DNA of 64,000 nt from Sipunculus nudus (GCA_026874595.1 CM049313.1:10475508-10539507), one strand, 5' to 3'. Shown: positions 11,247 through 23,267, numbered from the stretch's first letter. Notes: generated from the letters alone by a model not told the origin. Translations and numbers: made by a program.

Positions 11247-13475
11247 AACCAATAGACCTTTCCTTCACGTCTATTTAATTATTTCAAAGAGCCGAATATA
11301 TATAGTTTTATTTATTTAACCAGCAACTGGCAGATCCAGCGGGAAACATATAAATCTAATCGTTTACTCGGGTATCCTGAACGAAATATACTGAACTGTT
11401 AACTTCTATATTTTTTTAAGATTAATCAAATTTAGTTATTTATCTTCCAGAATAGTATTCGTCAACAAGTTATTTTGATGCGAGTAATTTTTTTTTACCC
11501 CAAAGACGAGACTCTGGGTGATATAGGCACAGAGGCTTATAGTAAGTTAAATTCGCCCATCTTATAATTTCCGTTGTCCAAAAAAAAATCAAATTATTAT
11601 GCTTCCTTTCTTGCATGGGATAGTAATGAGGTGTTTTCATTGATGACACGTTTTTTTTTTATAATTTCACCAAACATCTTGAGAAACAGTGTTAAAAAAT
11701 TCCCAACACAAAATTGTACACCAATACGTGTGTACTGGTTTCTCCTGTTCTTGGTGAGCGCCTTCCATGAATAAGCACAGGCCATTTTCCACGCTGAGCC
11801 TTTATGCTCAGAGGTCAGCAGTTCAAGCACCATTAGTTCAGAGGTGAGGGAACACATCATTCTCCCAACACGAGATCTGTCTATAAAGTTCAAGGATAGA
11901 TCTCATGATCACATTCTGAGAGGAGTATCACAGAAGATAAAACGTTCATAAAACGTCGATAATATCTAAAATCCCCGTATTTTACATGATTCGTTGATAT
12001 ATCTTACCTGGGGGAAATAACTTTACGCATAAAAACATTGAAAGCAAACCATGTGTGTTCATTTCAAATATTTTCATGTTAAAAGTACAGTATACGACGC
12101 CCTCGATGTGGAAGAAGAAACCTATTTCGTCCAGCGAACATAGTATATGTTGACAACGTACACTATCTTTCTGGTGGTCTATATATGATCTCTGTCTCTT
12201 TCACTGTATATCTGTTTGTATTCTCTCTCTCTCTCTCTCTCCCTCTCCCTCTCTCTCGTCTGTTAAAATAGCACGTCTTTTTAATGCCGATGGCTCGTCT
12301 CTCTTGCGTAACTGTATTTAAAAAACTAAATAAAATACTATTACAGTAGTATACTATTTTCCTGTTGTCCAGACAGAAAATACCAAAATCAGTAAAATAC
12401 TAGAAAGCACACAGAGAATGATTCCTCTACCAACCAACCGTATCTTGTCTCCAACAAAACCGTATCCGCCTTCAGGTTCGCATCATAATTTAATCAATCC
12501 ACATCCCATCATTCCAAATAACTTTACTGAAATTCGTCGAAAAGCAGGTGATATCAACTGTGGACATAACTTGAAACACATATCTATCGCCTTTCCTTTG
12601 TTACAACATGAGTAGCGATCATTGAGAAGGTTTGGAGATTTTGTGTTGTTAACATCTTATAAATGTATTTTATATTTGCTCGAACTGAAGAAAGGGTGAG
12701 GGCGCCAAAGATCTACCTTGACGATCACATGACCCCGCCTTTTTTGCGGAGGAAATAATTCATATCCACAATAAGCGTTCTAAACATTGCATCGGTTTCA
12801 TGAATAAAACGGCTGTTATGCAAGTTCACCTAGCGTTTTATGATTGAAGTTTTAGGAAACTTCCTTTGTAGATTTTTTTTTGGTGAGAGTGACGTAAGAT
12901 CGGGATGAAGCGTAAGATCGTGATATGTTCGAATAAGCTTCAGCTACCGCCTTTCTGTTTGCACTTTTTTCTTTGATTCAACTGGACTTGGTCTAATTTC
13001 TCGAGGCTTGACCTTGGAGTCCGGGTTCAAATCAGACTACAGGACCGCAGACCACAAGTTTTAAACGAGTCCCTGAAAGAGTTAACCCGAGTCCTGAATT
13101 AAAGTCTTAATCCACTCCCTAATTCCTAATGCTTTTTATATTGTCAGACGATACAACCCTTATTACATGCTTTTCAATCATAAAATATCGAGAGACAGGT
13201 TGATATGTTGCGCTAAGAGGAAAAGAAAAACTTTAGACAATGCTTGGGCCTACTGGTACACCGCGGAAAAACACAGTCTCAGCGATGCACAAAGTTACTT
13301 AACTATAACTTACATGCTGTCCCCTTAAGTTACATGTGTGAATGTTTGTATTTCACATAAAGACATTATACATGAGCTTGCAAGGGTGAACAGCAGAACA
13401 GCAAACAAACCAGGATCTATATTTGCTCGAATTGAGTTTCAGGATGTTCACAAACTCACGATAAAAATGCTGCAA
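11247..13475. other. No gene seen
   Basis: Holds a CT microsatellite (12221-12258) and otherwise anonymous sequence. The frames at 11597-11893 (minus) and 12418-12615 (plus) have no recognisable domain, splice context or coding signature. Confidence 0.4.
12221..12258. repeat. (CT)n microsatellite
   Basis: CT-rich tract with two CCCT interruptions. Confidence 0.9.
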
Positions 13476-13530
13476 CCCCCCCCCCCCCCCCCAAAAAAAA
13501 AACAACAAAAAAAAACAAAAACAAAAAAAC
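13476..13530. repeat. Poly-C then A-rich tract
   Basis: 17 C followed by an impure A run, directly before the dispersed repeat at 13551. Confidence 0.9.
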
Positions 13531-13550
13531 AGGGCATATTTGATTGAACT

Positions 13551-13920
13551 GCATAACTGGGAAACTGGTTATACGGTCCAATGGCCGAAACCGCAAGTAT
13601 ATAGGCATTGCGTCTCGAAACACTGTCGTTCACAAGATCGGGTTCGGCTCTCGAATGGCATGGCTGGGTCTCCGCTGCTAGGACCGGTAGAGGGAATGTT
13701 TTTGGGAATGCTTTTGGCTTTGCGGCTGTGGATGCTGTAGCTTTCCTGAAAGATCACCAACTCGGGATTGACGGTGGCGGCCTCTGCGGCCCACTGCTTG
13801 GCTTATGTGGCATTGCGACTGTTGGCTCGGAGAACGTGCTTAGGAGCGCACAGGGCTGAGGTCTTGACCACAGCAACCTTAAGCTGCTCGAAGAGTGTAA
13901 ACTATCTTTGGCTTGGCTTG
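13551..13920 (+). repeat. Dispersed repeat, inverted partner at 54810-55195
   Basis: GC-richer than its surroundings. The reverse complement of 54810-55195 matches it along nearly its whole length, from GCATAACTGGG at the left through GTTCACAAGATCG and GCGCACAGGGCT to CAGCAACC at the right. Conserved fragments read in several frames (for example ESYSIHS on the minus strand), but the two copies do not share one open frame. I treat it as a non-coding dispersed element of unknown class. Confidence 0.75.
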
Positions 13921-14281
13921 ATTGAACGGAGTCACTGACAAACAAGGCATATCGAAACGGGAATACCATAATTTACGTTTTATGCCCGTTAAATGAAGGA
14001 AAGGTTCAAGGAGATGAGGAGTAGCCTTACTCCCATTGTGTATTTGTCAGTGCTTATGCAGGCAAAGGTCACGTAATGGAAACGGGCCAAATTGTGCTGT
14101 TAATTGATTACTTCTTAATAACTGTGGCTCATGTCAAGTATACTTCAGTATTACTTTGAATCTAATTATCAACGATCTCAGGAAGCTAAGTAACCTTAAT
14201 CTTAATGCACAATCATTTCATGAATATGTAAGCATGATCTGACAGAGATTATGACTATTGTTGGGATCTATCACTGAAAAC

Positions 14282-14320
14282 GAGAGAGAGAGAGAGAGAG
14301 AGACAGAAAGAGAGAGAGAT
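14282..14320. repeat. (GA)n microsatellite
   Basis: GA tract with CAGAA interruptions. Confidence 0.9.
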
Positions 14321-15110
14321 GATTATATTTCTAATGTGGTAACTACTGACACACTTTAGTATTGGACAGATTCATGGCTTTTTTCTGTTTGAAAGTGTAT
14401 GCCCGTAGACTGCAACAATATTGAAATTCTAGTCTGGACTTTTGTCATAATATATACGATATGGTGATTAGAGCCATCAATATTATATACACGTCATTTT
14501 TCGACATTAGTCATATGGGGCTTTCAAGAAGTACTACTTCATTTGTTAGTGGCTAACCCCAGAGGCCATGTAGTCATGCACGACGAGACCCGTGTAATGA
14601 CGTTACGTTTTGCTTTATAAATGTTCACGATAAAACTTGTTTTATGTACTATGAAGCGTACATATTTGATACGAATAGTGGGTTTTAAAACACAAAAATA
14701 CAAAATGGGTTTTCATACAGTGATGCAGTTTGTTCGGCACCTTACAATCTGTATGGTTGCTTTATGTCTGTTTTAGTATTTTAATTTAAAAACAAGTGAC
14801 CCATTGGTCATGACGCTCAGCTGCCATGCATGACCTGTGACATCATGGACTGAGATTCACAACTTCCAGTCAAATTTTGAAGAACCAATATGCCAATTTG
14901 TTGAAAATTTTCTATGACAACAGAAATATATATCACCTATGTCTGGTTAAAACACAGTGAATTGATGGTCTGAGGAAAATGCATGATTGTTAAGCTATCA
15001 GAAACTATTCCAACAGCTTGCTTGAAACCTGTCAGTCTCAAAAATAACTCCACAAAGGGCAAATATAAGATCAAAATATATAGCAAAAATCAAGGAAATA
15101 CATGCCAGAA

Positions 15111-16435
15111 CTAGAATACGGGTAGTCGACAAGCGACTACGTGTATCCGCCTAAATCAGAGTAGAACTGGTGAAGTGAGGCATGGATTGAGTGGCAAGGG
15201 GAAATAGAGTGAAGTGTTGCATATTAGCATGGATGTCTGCAGCCCCATTGTGTATGTAGGTTGCGCCACCTACCACAAAATCTAGAAAGCTGTCCAAGTT
15301 GTATACATATGCAAAATTTAAGGCAGATAAGTCAAACCACTACATGTATATGAGTGATTTTTGCCCTTGGCAGACAAACAGATGGATGCTGTGCAAAAAT
15401 GGCTGCAGGTGGCGCCACCAGTTTTGCGTATGATAAAGAGCTATGTGAGAACTATACACATGCAAAACTTTGGCCCAATCAGTCAAACGGTTCCTAAGAT
15501 ATGAGCTTGGATATCTGCTGCATAAATATAGAATGTAGGTGGCGCCACCTGTCATAAAATCAAGAGAGCTGTCGGGGATGTATAAACCTGCAAAATTTTA
15601 GACAGATATGTCAAACCACTGCAGAGATATGAGTGATTTTATCCCATGGCAGACAAATAGACGGGAGCTGTGCAAAAATGGCTGAAGGTTTTGCGTATGA
15701 TACAGAGCTATGTGAGATCTATACACATGCAAAATTTTGGCTCAATCGGTCAAACGGTTCCCGAGATATGAGCTTGGATGTCTGCAGCGTAAACGTTAAT
15801 GTAGCTGGCGCCACCTGTCATAAAATCAGAAAAGCTGTCTAGGATGTATACGCATGCCGAATTTTAGGTGAATTAGTCAAACCACTGCAGAGATATGAGT
15901 GATTTTAACCCCAGGCAGATGAACAAATGGACACTGTGCAAACATGGTTGCAGTTGGCGCCACCTTTTGTTGTGTATGTTATAAAGCTATCCCAGGGCTA
16001 TATTTGTATACGCATGCTGAATTTCAGGTGAATTAGTCAAACCACTGCAGAGATATGAGTGATTTTAACCAAAGGCAGACAAACAGATGGACACTGTGCA
16101 AACATGGTTGCAGGTGGCGCCACCATTTTTTGTGTATGTTAAACAGCTCTCCAAGGGCTACATTTGTGCAAAAAAAATTTCCTGATTGGTCAAACGGTTC
16201 CCGAGATATGTGGGTTTATGTGTGGAAACAGACGCACAAACTGACGCAGAGCGCAGAGGAAAGGTCAGAGGTCAAAACAAAATCGGGGTGCAGCAGTTCA
16301 CATGTGACCTGAACATAATCCCGGGTTTCGTAAAATTCTGCCCAGCGGTTATGGAGGAGTTCTCCGGACACCTACGCGGCGGCGGCGTGCAGCTGAAAAC
16401 ATAGTATCCGCAAAATTCTGTTTTGGCGGATACAA
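15111..16435 (-). mobile_element. I1: nested Helentron-like element inside H1
   Basis: H4 has an uninterrupted GCAAGAATTATTG at 47216-47228, while H1 has this 1325 bp block between AGAA and TTATT. That gives an empty and a filled site with insertion between A and T and no target duplication. On the minus strand the element starts TTGTATCCGCC. It carries the inverted GGCGGATAC near its 3' end, then a GTAGTCG/CGACTAC hairpin (15122-15140), 7 bases, and the terminal CTAG followed by T. That is the Helitron 3' end signature. The 5' TC of classical Helitrons is absent. Inside are tandem units of about 130-150 bp carrying GGTGGCGCCACC or close variants (15408, 15538, 15804, 15953 and 16113). Confidence 0.8.
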
Positions 16436-16713
16436 TTATTGAGAAACAGGTGCTTCTGTATGAATTTTTATTCAATACAAGCCAACTTTACTGCCCTTTT
16501 TTAAATGATGGTAATATTTATTCAGAAATATTTGACCCAATCCTTTACAAGATTACATAAATATACATCCAACTGCATTCACTTAAACTGTTCTTGAGAT
16601 AATATGATCAAAAGGAATTAAAAGATGGTTGCCTGGTTGCCATATTGGACTTCTGACAAGTCTGAAATCAGACAACAAACATTCTCTAAATCGGACCAAA
16701 CATTAAAGAAAAA

Positions 16714-17010
16714 TTACTGAAACTGCACTGAAGAAAAATTTCTAAGGTGGCTAATTGGCAGACATAATGGATTTCTGACAAGTATGACATTTGATATCCC
16801 ACATTCTCCAATAAGAGACCAAACTTGGGGCAAATTATCCAGTAATGAATGCCCAAAATAATTCAAAAGGCATGTCCAGCCGCTCATATCAGATTTATAG
16901 ATATGCAATTGTAAAAAGTGTAAGTCCACTATTTTTTTATTATCACTCTGTTTTTCAATGGGGTCAGCAGGGTAGGTAAACTGCCAAACCTGAAAGAAAA
17001 GAAATGCAGA
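16714..17010 (-). other. Exon-like segment in H1, shared with H4
   Basis: On the minus strand a pyrimidine-rich TTTCTTTTCTTTCAG (about 16992-17006) precedes an open frame beginning VWQFTYPADPIEKQSDNKK. The same segment lies in H4 (about 49380-49605) with the frame partly broken by indels. It may be a captured host exon or a chance frame. No protein family was recognised. Confidence 0.25.
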
Positions 17011-17679
17011 AAGCATGACTAAGAGTCTTGAAATAAAACAAAAAGCCATCCTAAATCAAGGTACACATCCACATATTATGAGAACAAACACTTGCTTTTA
17101 TATGTGGTGATATATATTAAAATATTCAGATATCTAGGAAACTAAGTTTATTGCTAGGATTCCATAAAATAAACTGCAATATGTTCCCATCATCTTATAA
17201 ATCAGTAGCTAAACCTTATTACTATACTCTCATAGTCTTAATGCCTGGCTGAAGCATTCAGACAACAGTGTTTTTGTTATGAAGTAACGAGGTACTTATC
17301 ACTGAGCCTTATCACTTAATAGGCTGATACAAAAGGGAGTCATATGTCACCAGTGTCACTCACAATTACAGCCACACAGGGAGATGTACCAGCTGGAGTG
17401 GGATGGTTATATATACAAGAAAAATAGAGATGGTCTATAAAATAATTGTGAACATCCCTTGGCCTTTTGCCCACATATCAACTGGATTTTTTTCTAAATG
17501 ATGGGTAACTACTAACCACTTAAATCTGGTGTAATTACTTGGCAACCAATGGGTGAATAACTTTGACCTGCAACCTTTAACCTGCTGACCAGCTAACCCC
17601 AAAATCAATAAGTTATTTGAAGGTTTGGGTTGAACAGTTACACTTGAAATATGCTAACAAGCATTTAGAACAATTAAAT

Positions 17680-18230
17680 ATTGTGACCTTGACCTTTGAC
17701 TTTTTGACCTCAACATCAATAGGCTTCTTCCCTTATTGGTAGGTAAGCCATATATGACAGATGGAAGGTACAGATTGAAAAGTTTGCCTGAAAATGCCTC
17801 CATGCAAGAAATGGGTGCTGTGAACTTAACCTTTGACCTCAAAATCAACAGGTCTTTTCCCCTGTTGGCAGAGAAGCCATATCAGTGCTGAAAGGTTTGG
17901 AATGAAAAGTCTAGCTTGAAATGTGTCCACAACCTTTTCAAAGAAGTGGATCCTGTGACCCTGACCTTTGACCTTGTGACCTCAAAATCTATAGGATTCT
18001 TCTCCAACTTAGTAGGTGAGCTATATGTGAAAGATCAAAGAATTGGGATGAAAGGGTTGGCTTAAAATGCATTCACAGGCTTTTCAAAGAAGAGGCTCCT
18101 GTGACCTAGACCTTTGACCTTTTGACCTCAAAAAATTATGTTTCTTCCCCTGTTGGTAGGTGAGCTGTATGTGAAAGATGGAAGGTTTGCGATGAAAATT
18201 TTGTCTCAAAGAGTTATTTCTGGGGGATGC
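17680..18230. repeat. ~143 bp tandem units with TGACCT clusters
   Basis: Four diverged units starting near 17680, 17825, 17955 and 18100. Each opens with runs of TGACCT or near matches and continues with TAGGTGAGCTATATGTG-like sequence. An exact TGACCTTTGACCT lies at 17962-17974, with another half-site 2 bases on (17977-17982). The same array is at 50370-50900 in H4. Confidence 0.8.
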
Positions 18231-18454
18231 AAACACACCCCATAACTTCGAGAATATAGGTCACAGTGACCTAATTTCAGGTTTGCAAGGAGATCTTTTT
18301 ATAAACTCTAAGACTGCATAGGGTTCATGGCCCTAGCCCCTACGGTTACGATTTGTGCCCTGCTAACGGACGGCCGGCCGGACGGACAGACGGAAGGACG
18401 ACGGACAAAGACCCATCGCTATAGCCCAGCATGACTGAAAGTCAGCTGAGCTAA

Positions 18455-18782
18455 AAAACGACTATATGTCTATAACATTAAGTGGGCAATATTGGACTCT
18501 GTGGATGTTCCTCAGATATCCGAAATATTGTGATACCAGGGGCGGATCTAGGTTTATGAAAAGGGGGGGGGGGCCAGGGTCTCAGAATTAGGTTTGAAAC
18601 CCTAGAAATGTTGTTTCAGCTCCAGAAGGGTTGGGGGGGGGGCTCCTACGTGGTAATTAATTAATTGCCCTATTCAGCACGGTAGCCAAAAGTATGTAGA
18701 GGGCTTTAAAATATGCCTTAGGCCTTAGACGTTCATTACCATGGGGACCGCGGTAGGAATGTTTAACACAGACGCGACGATG

Positions 18783-18822
<40 letters not shown>
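18455..18822. other. G-rich stretch and (TA)n microsatellite, no gene
   Basis: GGGGCGGATCTAGGTTTATG at about 18540, followed by two G runs, resembles a common dispersed-repeat end, but the element is not identified. A TA tract occupies 18784-18820. Confidence 0.4.
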
Positions 18823-19005
18823 AATACACAGAAAAGTAGATTCATTCAGGATGGGAATCGGACCCATGATCTTCCGATTCCCGGTCGGATGCTCTACCAC
18901 TATACTCCTAACATTTCTGCGCATGCACATACTTTTATAAGCATCTGCAAACTGACGACACCGTAGTGAGATTCCCATCCGGAGTTAACCGCTTTTCTGT
19001 GTATT
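18823..19005 (-). repeat. Fold-back element containing a tRNA-like sequence
   Basis: AATACACAGAAAAG (18823-18836) is inverted at 18992-19005, and GGATGGGAATC (18849-18859) is inverted at 18970-18980. Between the arms, on the minus strand (18845-18912), is a tRNA-like fold. It has a box A-like TAGTGGTAGAGC, an anticodon arm TCCGA-CCGGGAA-TCGGA (loop centre GGG), a T arm ATGGG-TCCGATT-CCCAT and a short 5 bp acceptor stem. It is probably a tRNA-derived repeat (SINE or MITE), not a working tRNA. Confidence 0.55.
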
Positions 19006-19029
19006 TTCTAACCAACCATTCAACTTATA

Positions 19030-19147
19030 AAACATGATTCCCTTACTTTGACTGCCCATCCGAACGAAAAGTTGTTTTAAGCCTTATGTAGAGGTGATTT
19101 TACCATAAATTAGGTTGATTGACAGTAAAAGTAAGGGAACCATGTTT
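19030..19147. repeat. Second fold-back, 25 bp inverted arms
   Basis: The arms 19030-19054 and 19123-19147 match at 23 of 25 positions when inverted. Only 24 bp separate it from the preceding fold-back element. Confidence 0.7.
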
Positions 19148-19157
19148 AATTAATAAG

Positions 19158-19958
19158 GTGGTTTGTGAGATAGGTGACAGAGGGATGGGCCCAGTGATGC
19201 TTGTAATCTCGCTCATCCGGTGAACACTTTGTTTCATGTGCCTTCGTTGTCAAGTCTTGTCTTGTCGAGGACTTCAACTTATGAAAAGGGGTCGGCTTGG
19301 TTGAACTTACAGTATGGGCATCCCAAATGAGATGAAAGGTGTTACTAAAATAAAACTGTTCCTCTGCTGTCAAATTCGTTGTACTTTGTCGAGAGATAAA
19401 GACGTATTGGGCACTTGGAGAAAGTAAACATCGGTTGGCCAGACAGCTTCAGGCAGCCATCTACGGGCTCCGTACGGGCACCGTACAGTAGACGTACGGA
19501 TGTCGTAGGATGCTCGTGCGATTTTTAACGCCTACTCGGCTACCCGAGAGACGTACGGTGTACCTGAGGCTGTCGTAAGGGGTCCTTGCGGCTTCCGTAA
19601 GATTAGCTTGCGGCGTCCGCAGGGTTAGCAACTTTACCGTGCGAATGCCGTGAGAATTAGGAAGACACCTTGTCCTTCCCGCATAAGTATTCCTGTGGTT
19701 CCAAAAACCGAACGGTGATCTACGGTGTGCGGTGACCGCAGCGGGTTGTGACCGGGGCTTAAAGCGGTAGGCAAAACATCGTTGCTTGTCCTTTGAAATA
19801 GCCTTGACTTGCTCTGATTGCAGGTCGTATTTTGTGGTATCATACTGTAGCCCCTGTTGTGCTCTTCAGGTATAATCTCAGGGGTGAGGTACAACTTAAG
19901 GTAATTAAGATGCATTTTTTTATCCCAGCATTAAGAGTAGCATGATATAATTAACTAG
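19158..19958. other. No gene seen; CGTACGG-rich patch
   Basis: 19440-19640 is GC-rich, with recurring CGTACGG, CCGTAC and CGTAAG words, possibly an eroded minisatellite. The minus-strand frame at 19634-19915 has no domain. Confidence 0.35.
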
Positions 19959-20410
19959 CTGATAAACCCGGTATACCGGGCTTTTTACCGGGGATGGGGA
20001 GATGAATTTATTAAAATGAGGAATGTTGGCTCTTTTTTATTCTAAAAGTTAAAAAAAAATGATTTTCAGTGGGATACTGTTTCAATAAGATATGTAAAAA
20101 TATTTGTTTGTATTAATTTTGCGGCGCTGCGCTCGTTGCAAGAAATTCATATACCGGTATGTTTACGTTAAAGATTTGGTGAGTAATGTTAACATTTGCG
20201 AACCGGAATGGGGCGCGGGGACATTCAGGTTTTTGATCATCTTTGACTGGTTACGATTGTTGGACGTACAAAGAATTAGTTGATTCAGGAAGACACGAAA
20301 GATGAATTAAACGTACGTTTTAAGGAAAGGAAACTATACTTGAAATAAGATACGGATACATGCATTCCTCGTTAGTAGCAGAAGCAAACCCAAATGCATG
20401 CAGTCGCAAC
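19959..20410 (+). repeat. 450 bp direct repeat, left copy, flanking second C1q gene
   Basis: Starts CTGATAAACCCGGTATACCG, which contains the 14 bp palindrome CCCGGTATACCGGG. It is repeated in the same orientation at 23268-23720. Both copies share GAATGTTGGCTC, AGTGGGATACT, TGCGAACCGGAATG and GTTGGACGTA. No coding capacity is seen. Confidence 0.85.
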
Positions 20411-21126
20411 CGACTGTATTCTCGCATCACAGACCGATTCGATTATGACATTATGACTGTGTTAGCGTAGACATGTATCTGTTGTCTGCAGAACTGAAAC
20501 CAGCAAGCGAAGTGTGCACGCAGCCTAAGCCTTTGTTGTTATGTTTCGTTTGAATTATAGCTCACCGGCCGGGCATCTCATGTGCCCAAGGCCCTAAGCA
20601 AACCACGTCTGGGGCAATTCTCTCTGAGCCTGTGGTTACCGGGGCGATGAGCTGTCACTCAAAACGAAATCATCATGATTTGCTCCGTGTGTTCCTCGCT
20701 TGGCTCTGTCTTCCAGCACAAGGTCTCATCTGATTGGACAAAAATACAGTGCTCTCCTCTAGTGTTGCAATTCAGGACACCAGGTCATAACAAACAGCGC
20801 TTACGATATAGGAAGTAGGCCTATAGTTAAAGCGCTGTGTAAAGAGCGTAAGTTATTTGACACACTTAAAAATGCTAAACCACTTAGAAAAAAAGTAATT
20901 ACCGCTGATGAAACTTTACATTTATGTTTATGTCGGGCCAGACTGTCAGAGGTTGAGAACCCGGATGCATGTGCTTAGACACGTTGCAATCTATGGGAGA
21001 CGTCTTACTGTTTTAAAGTTTACATGTAAAGTTTCCCCATTCTCAACGGGCTGGAGTCTCGCCAATTAATGCAAATAGTCCAGTTTATTCTGGACACGTG
21101 ACATTTTGATTCAACTTATGCTAGTT
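20411..21126. other. Upstream of second C1q gene, no gene seen
   Basis: Moderately GC-rich anonymous sequence without a supported frame. Confidence 0.35.
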
Positions 21127-21137
21127 TATATAAATAG
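21127..21137 (+). promoter_or_regulatory. TATA box of second C1q gene
   Basis: TATATAAATAG lies 56 bases before the start codon. That leaves room for transcription to begin near 21158 and a 5' leader of about 35 bases. The first C1q copy has no equivalent at this distance. Confidence 0.55.
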
Positions 21138-21192
21138 CCTGCTGTATATTGACTTTTACAGAGACCAGACTATACACTTCCTTGAGACACCA

Positions 21193-22667
21193 TGAAGCGG
21201 ACACGTGTATATCTTTCTGCTGTTTGGAGCATGCTTGTGCCTAAGCAATCCATTTGTACAAGGAACTGCAAAGACGTATGAGAATGCTCCATCATCCCTG
21301 GATATCGCTGACGTCAATCAAGACGTGTGTGTTATGCTTTCATCCTTTTAATTAGAAAGAAAATAATAAACATAAAACATAAACATTACAATAGGGAGAA
21401 GCTATTTTCTCAATGGTATATTTTAAAATGTTTTTGCCATTAATCTTATATGGTGTTTGTAATATTGTCTTTATCATAGTTATCACATGAGCTCAAATCT
21501 CACATCCGATCATGGGTATTTTTACAGTACTTTCAATCAGCTATAAATATTTAAGTTCATATATATGTGTGTGTGTGTGTTTAAAAAACAAACATTAGTT
21601 AACGGTTTATCACTTTATGATGAGCTTAATGATACTGAGTATGTGCTGGAAGAACCTGGATGAAACAGTACATATTGTCGAAAATATATCAATTTCCCCA
21701 GACCTACACTGCTTCAGCAGATGTTTGCATATTCAAGTCTTGGACATTATTTGTTATGTGTAAACATCCGACAGCTAAAATTATTTGAACCTTGTAGGCC
21801 TCTTCTGTAACTGTAAGGCTGAGACGTGGATATAATGAAGGTAAATCAATCCTCAATTATATTTATCTTGGAATCAACTCCGCTTCTCAATGTATCCCTG
21901 ATATATTAAAATTCACTGTGTGCTTGCCACTGTATTGGATCGATAATTTTAAGGACGGTACGTTCGTCTTTAAAATAATATCTTATGTAATTTTTTTCGG
22001 TTATCATTATATATCAATAGATCGATTGATGTAAATGCAATGTTATAAGATTCTAATTCAGGTTAAATATTTCAAGAATTTGGTGTGATCATTTAAACAT
22101 ATAATATAGATTATAACCAAAAAAAAGTTTGTTATCAGATCGATCCTGGAGCAAATTATACATCACCGCAATTATACAAGACCCACCCCCGGTTACTTCT
22201 CATTAATTCACTGAACACCCTCTTATATGCTGATCCGGATTAACAGACATCCTTTTCCTTCTTTTATTTTAGTTATTGCGTTCAGCGCATACTGCGCCCG
22301 GTGTCATCTTACCAATCACAAAGGCCATCCACGACGCATTCCATATGACCAGGTCCACTTTAACTTTGGTAACGGATACAAACCTACAGTACATTCGTTT
22401 TCGCTCCTCAACGTGGTCTTTATGAGTTTCATGCTGATGGGCTCTCGGGGTTAGGGACACCTGGATGCATATATCGGGCTACGTGTGAACAACGTGGTTG
22501 TCGGAGCAAGCCTGATGTACAAGCATTGGTCCACTATGTCTATCAACAGAGTACTATTTCTCAAAAAAGGGGACTCTTTGTTCGTCACTATGTGTGGTCA
22601 TAGATCCAACTCACTCGTTGCATGGGGAGCAAATGTCTGCTCTGGGGTTTTCATCACTCGAGTCTAA
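21193..22667 (+). pseudogene. Second C1q-domain gene copy, frameshifted
   Basis: The exon plan is the same as in the copy at 8813-10981. Exon 1 runs 21193-21324. Exon 2 (21798-21840, following CCTTGTAG and ending before GTAAAT) is also exactly 43 nt with the same phases and encodes ASSVTVRLRRGYNE. Exon 3 runs 22273-22667 and starts in C1q frame with IAFSAYC. The start codon is out of frame with the signal-peptide core IFLLFGACLCLSNPF, so a base was gained or lost near 21196-21212. In exon 3 the frame shifts near 22394 to read FAPQRGLYEFHADG, and again near 22469 to read YIGLRVNNVVVGASLMY through to SGVFITRV and a stop. All splice sites are kept. It is a recently damaged paralogue in tandem with the first copy. 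Confidence 0.8.
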
Positions 22668-22870
22668 TGGTCATTCATTGGAAAACAAAGTTCTCAGATT
22701 CAAGCAACTCTGCATGTAAACTATGATTAATTGAAAAATACAGTAGAATGAAAGATAGAATGACAATTTTAGATCTCATAGCTTACCCGTTAATTTCAAT
22801 GTAACCTAAAAAGCGTATATGTGGCATATTTATTCTAGTTTATGCAAACAGCGTACCTTTTCGGACTTAA

Positions 22871-22876
22871 AATAAA
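22871..22876 (+). promoter_or_regulatory. Candidate polyadenylation signal, second C1q gene
   Basis: AATAAA about 205 bases after the stop codon. Confidence 0.35.
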
Positions 22877-23267
22877 TTTTTAATTTCAAACTTGCATGCA
22901 TTTGTGATTCATTGTATGGATCGAAACAAAATAATACAACAAACGTGGTATCTGTCTGAATGGAAATAAATTAGAGAGCTAGCGAAAATGGTATACCTTA
23001 GATAGTTTATGTAACAATGAGAAATATGTATGCCCTTATTCATATTAACATTACTATTTTAAAAAGTACACGGGTATATCATTAAGGCAAGGTTTCAGAC
23101 ACAGCGGCAACCTATATATCCTCAGGAGACACGTTATTAACTTGTAATTTAACTGGTATAATTATTTGACAAACGTAGGATTTAGCATTTAGAGAACATC
23201 GTGTACCTACTTGTCTTAATCGCCAATAAATGTTATAACAATACACATCAGTATTATTTCAGACTAA

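Larger units (their letters stand above)
14791..18454 (-). mobile_element. H1: Helentron-like non-autonomous element
   Basis: The left end AACAAGTGACCCATTGGTCA holds an imperfect palindrome followed by GCTCAGCTG. The right end has CAGCTGAGCTAA. The two GCTCAGCTG motifs are inverted relative to each other. Read on the minus strand this gives a 5' terminal motif, its inverted copy near the 3' end, a hairpin, then CTTG and T. That matches the subterminal repeat plan of Helentrons and their non-autonomous derivatives (HINEs). The right part holds four ~143 bp tandem units rich in TGACCT (17680-18230) and a GACG-rich stretch (18361-18415). H4 is its closest relative and is collinear outside nested insertions. 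No transposase is encoded. Confidence 0.75.

Noticed and set aside
19959-20000. Possible hammerhead ribozyme (CTGATAA then a stem)
   Set aside because: The conserved CTGATGA core has a changed base and no matching GAAA and third stem were found.
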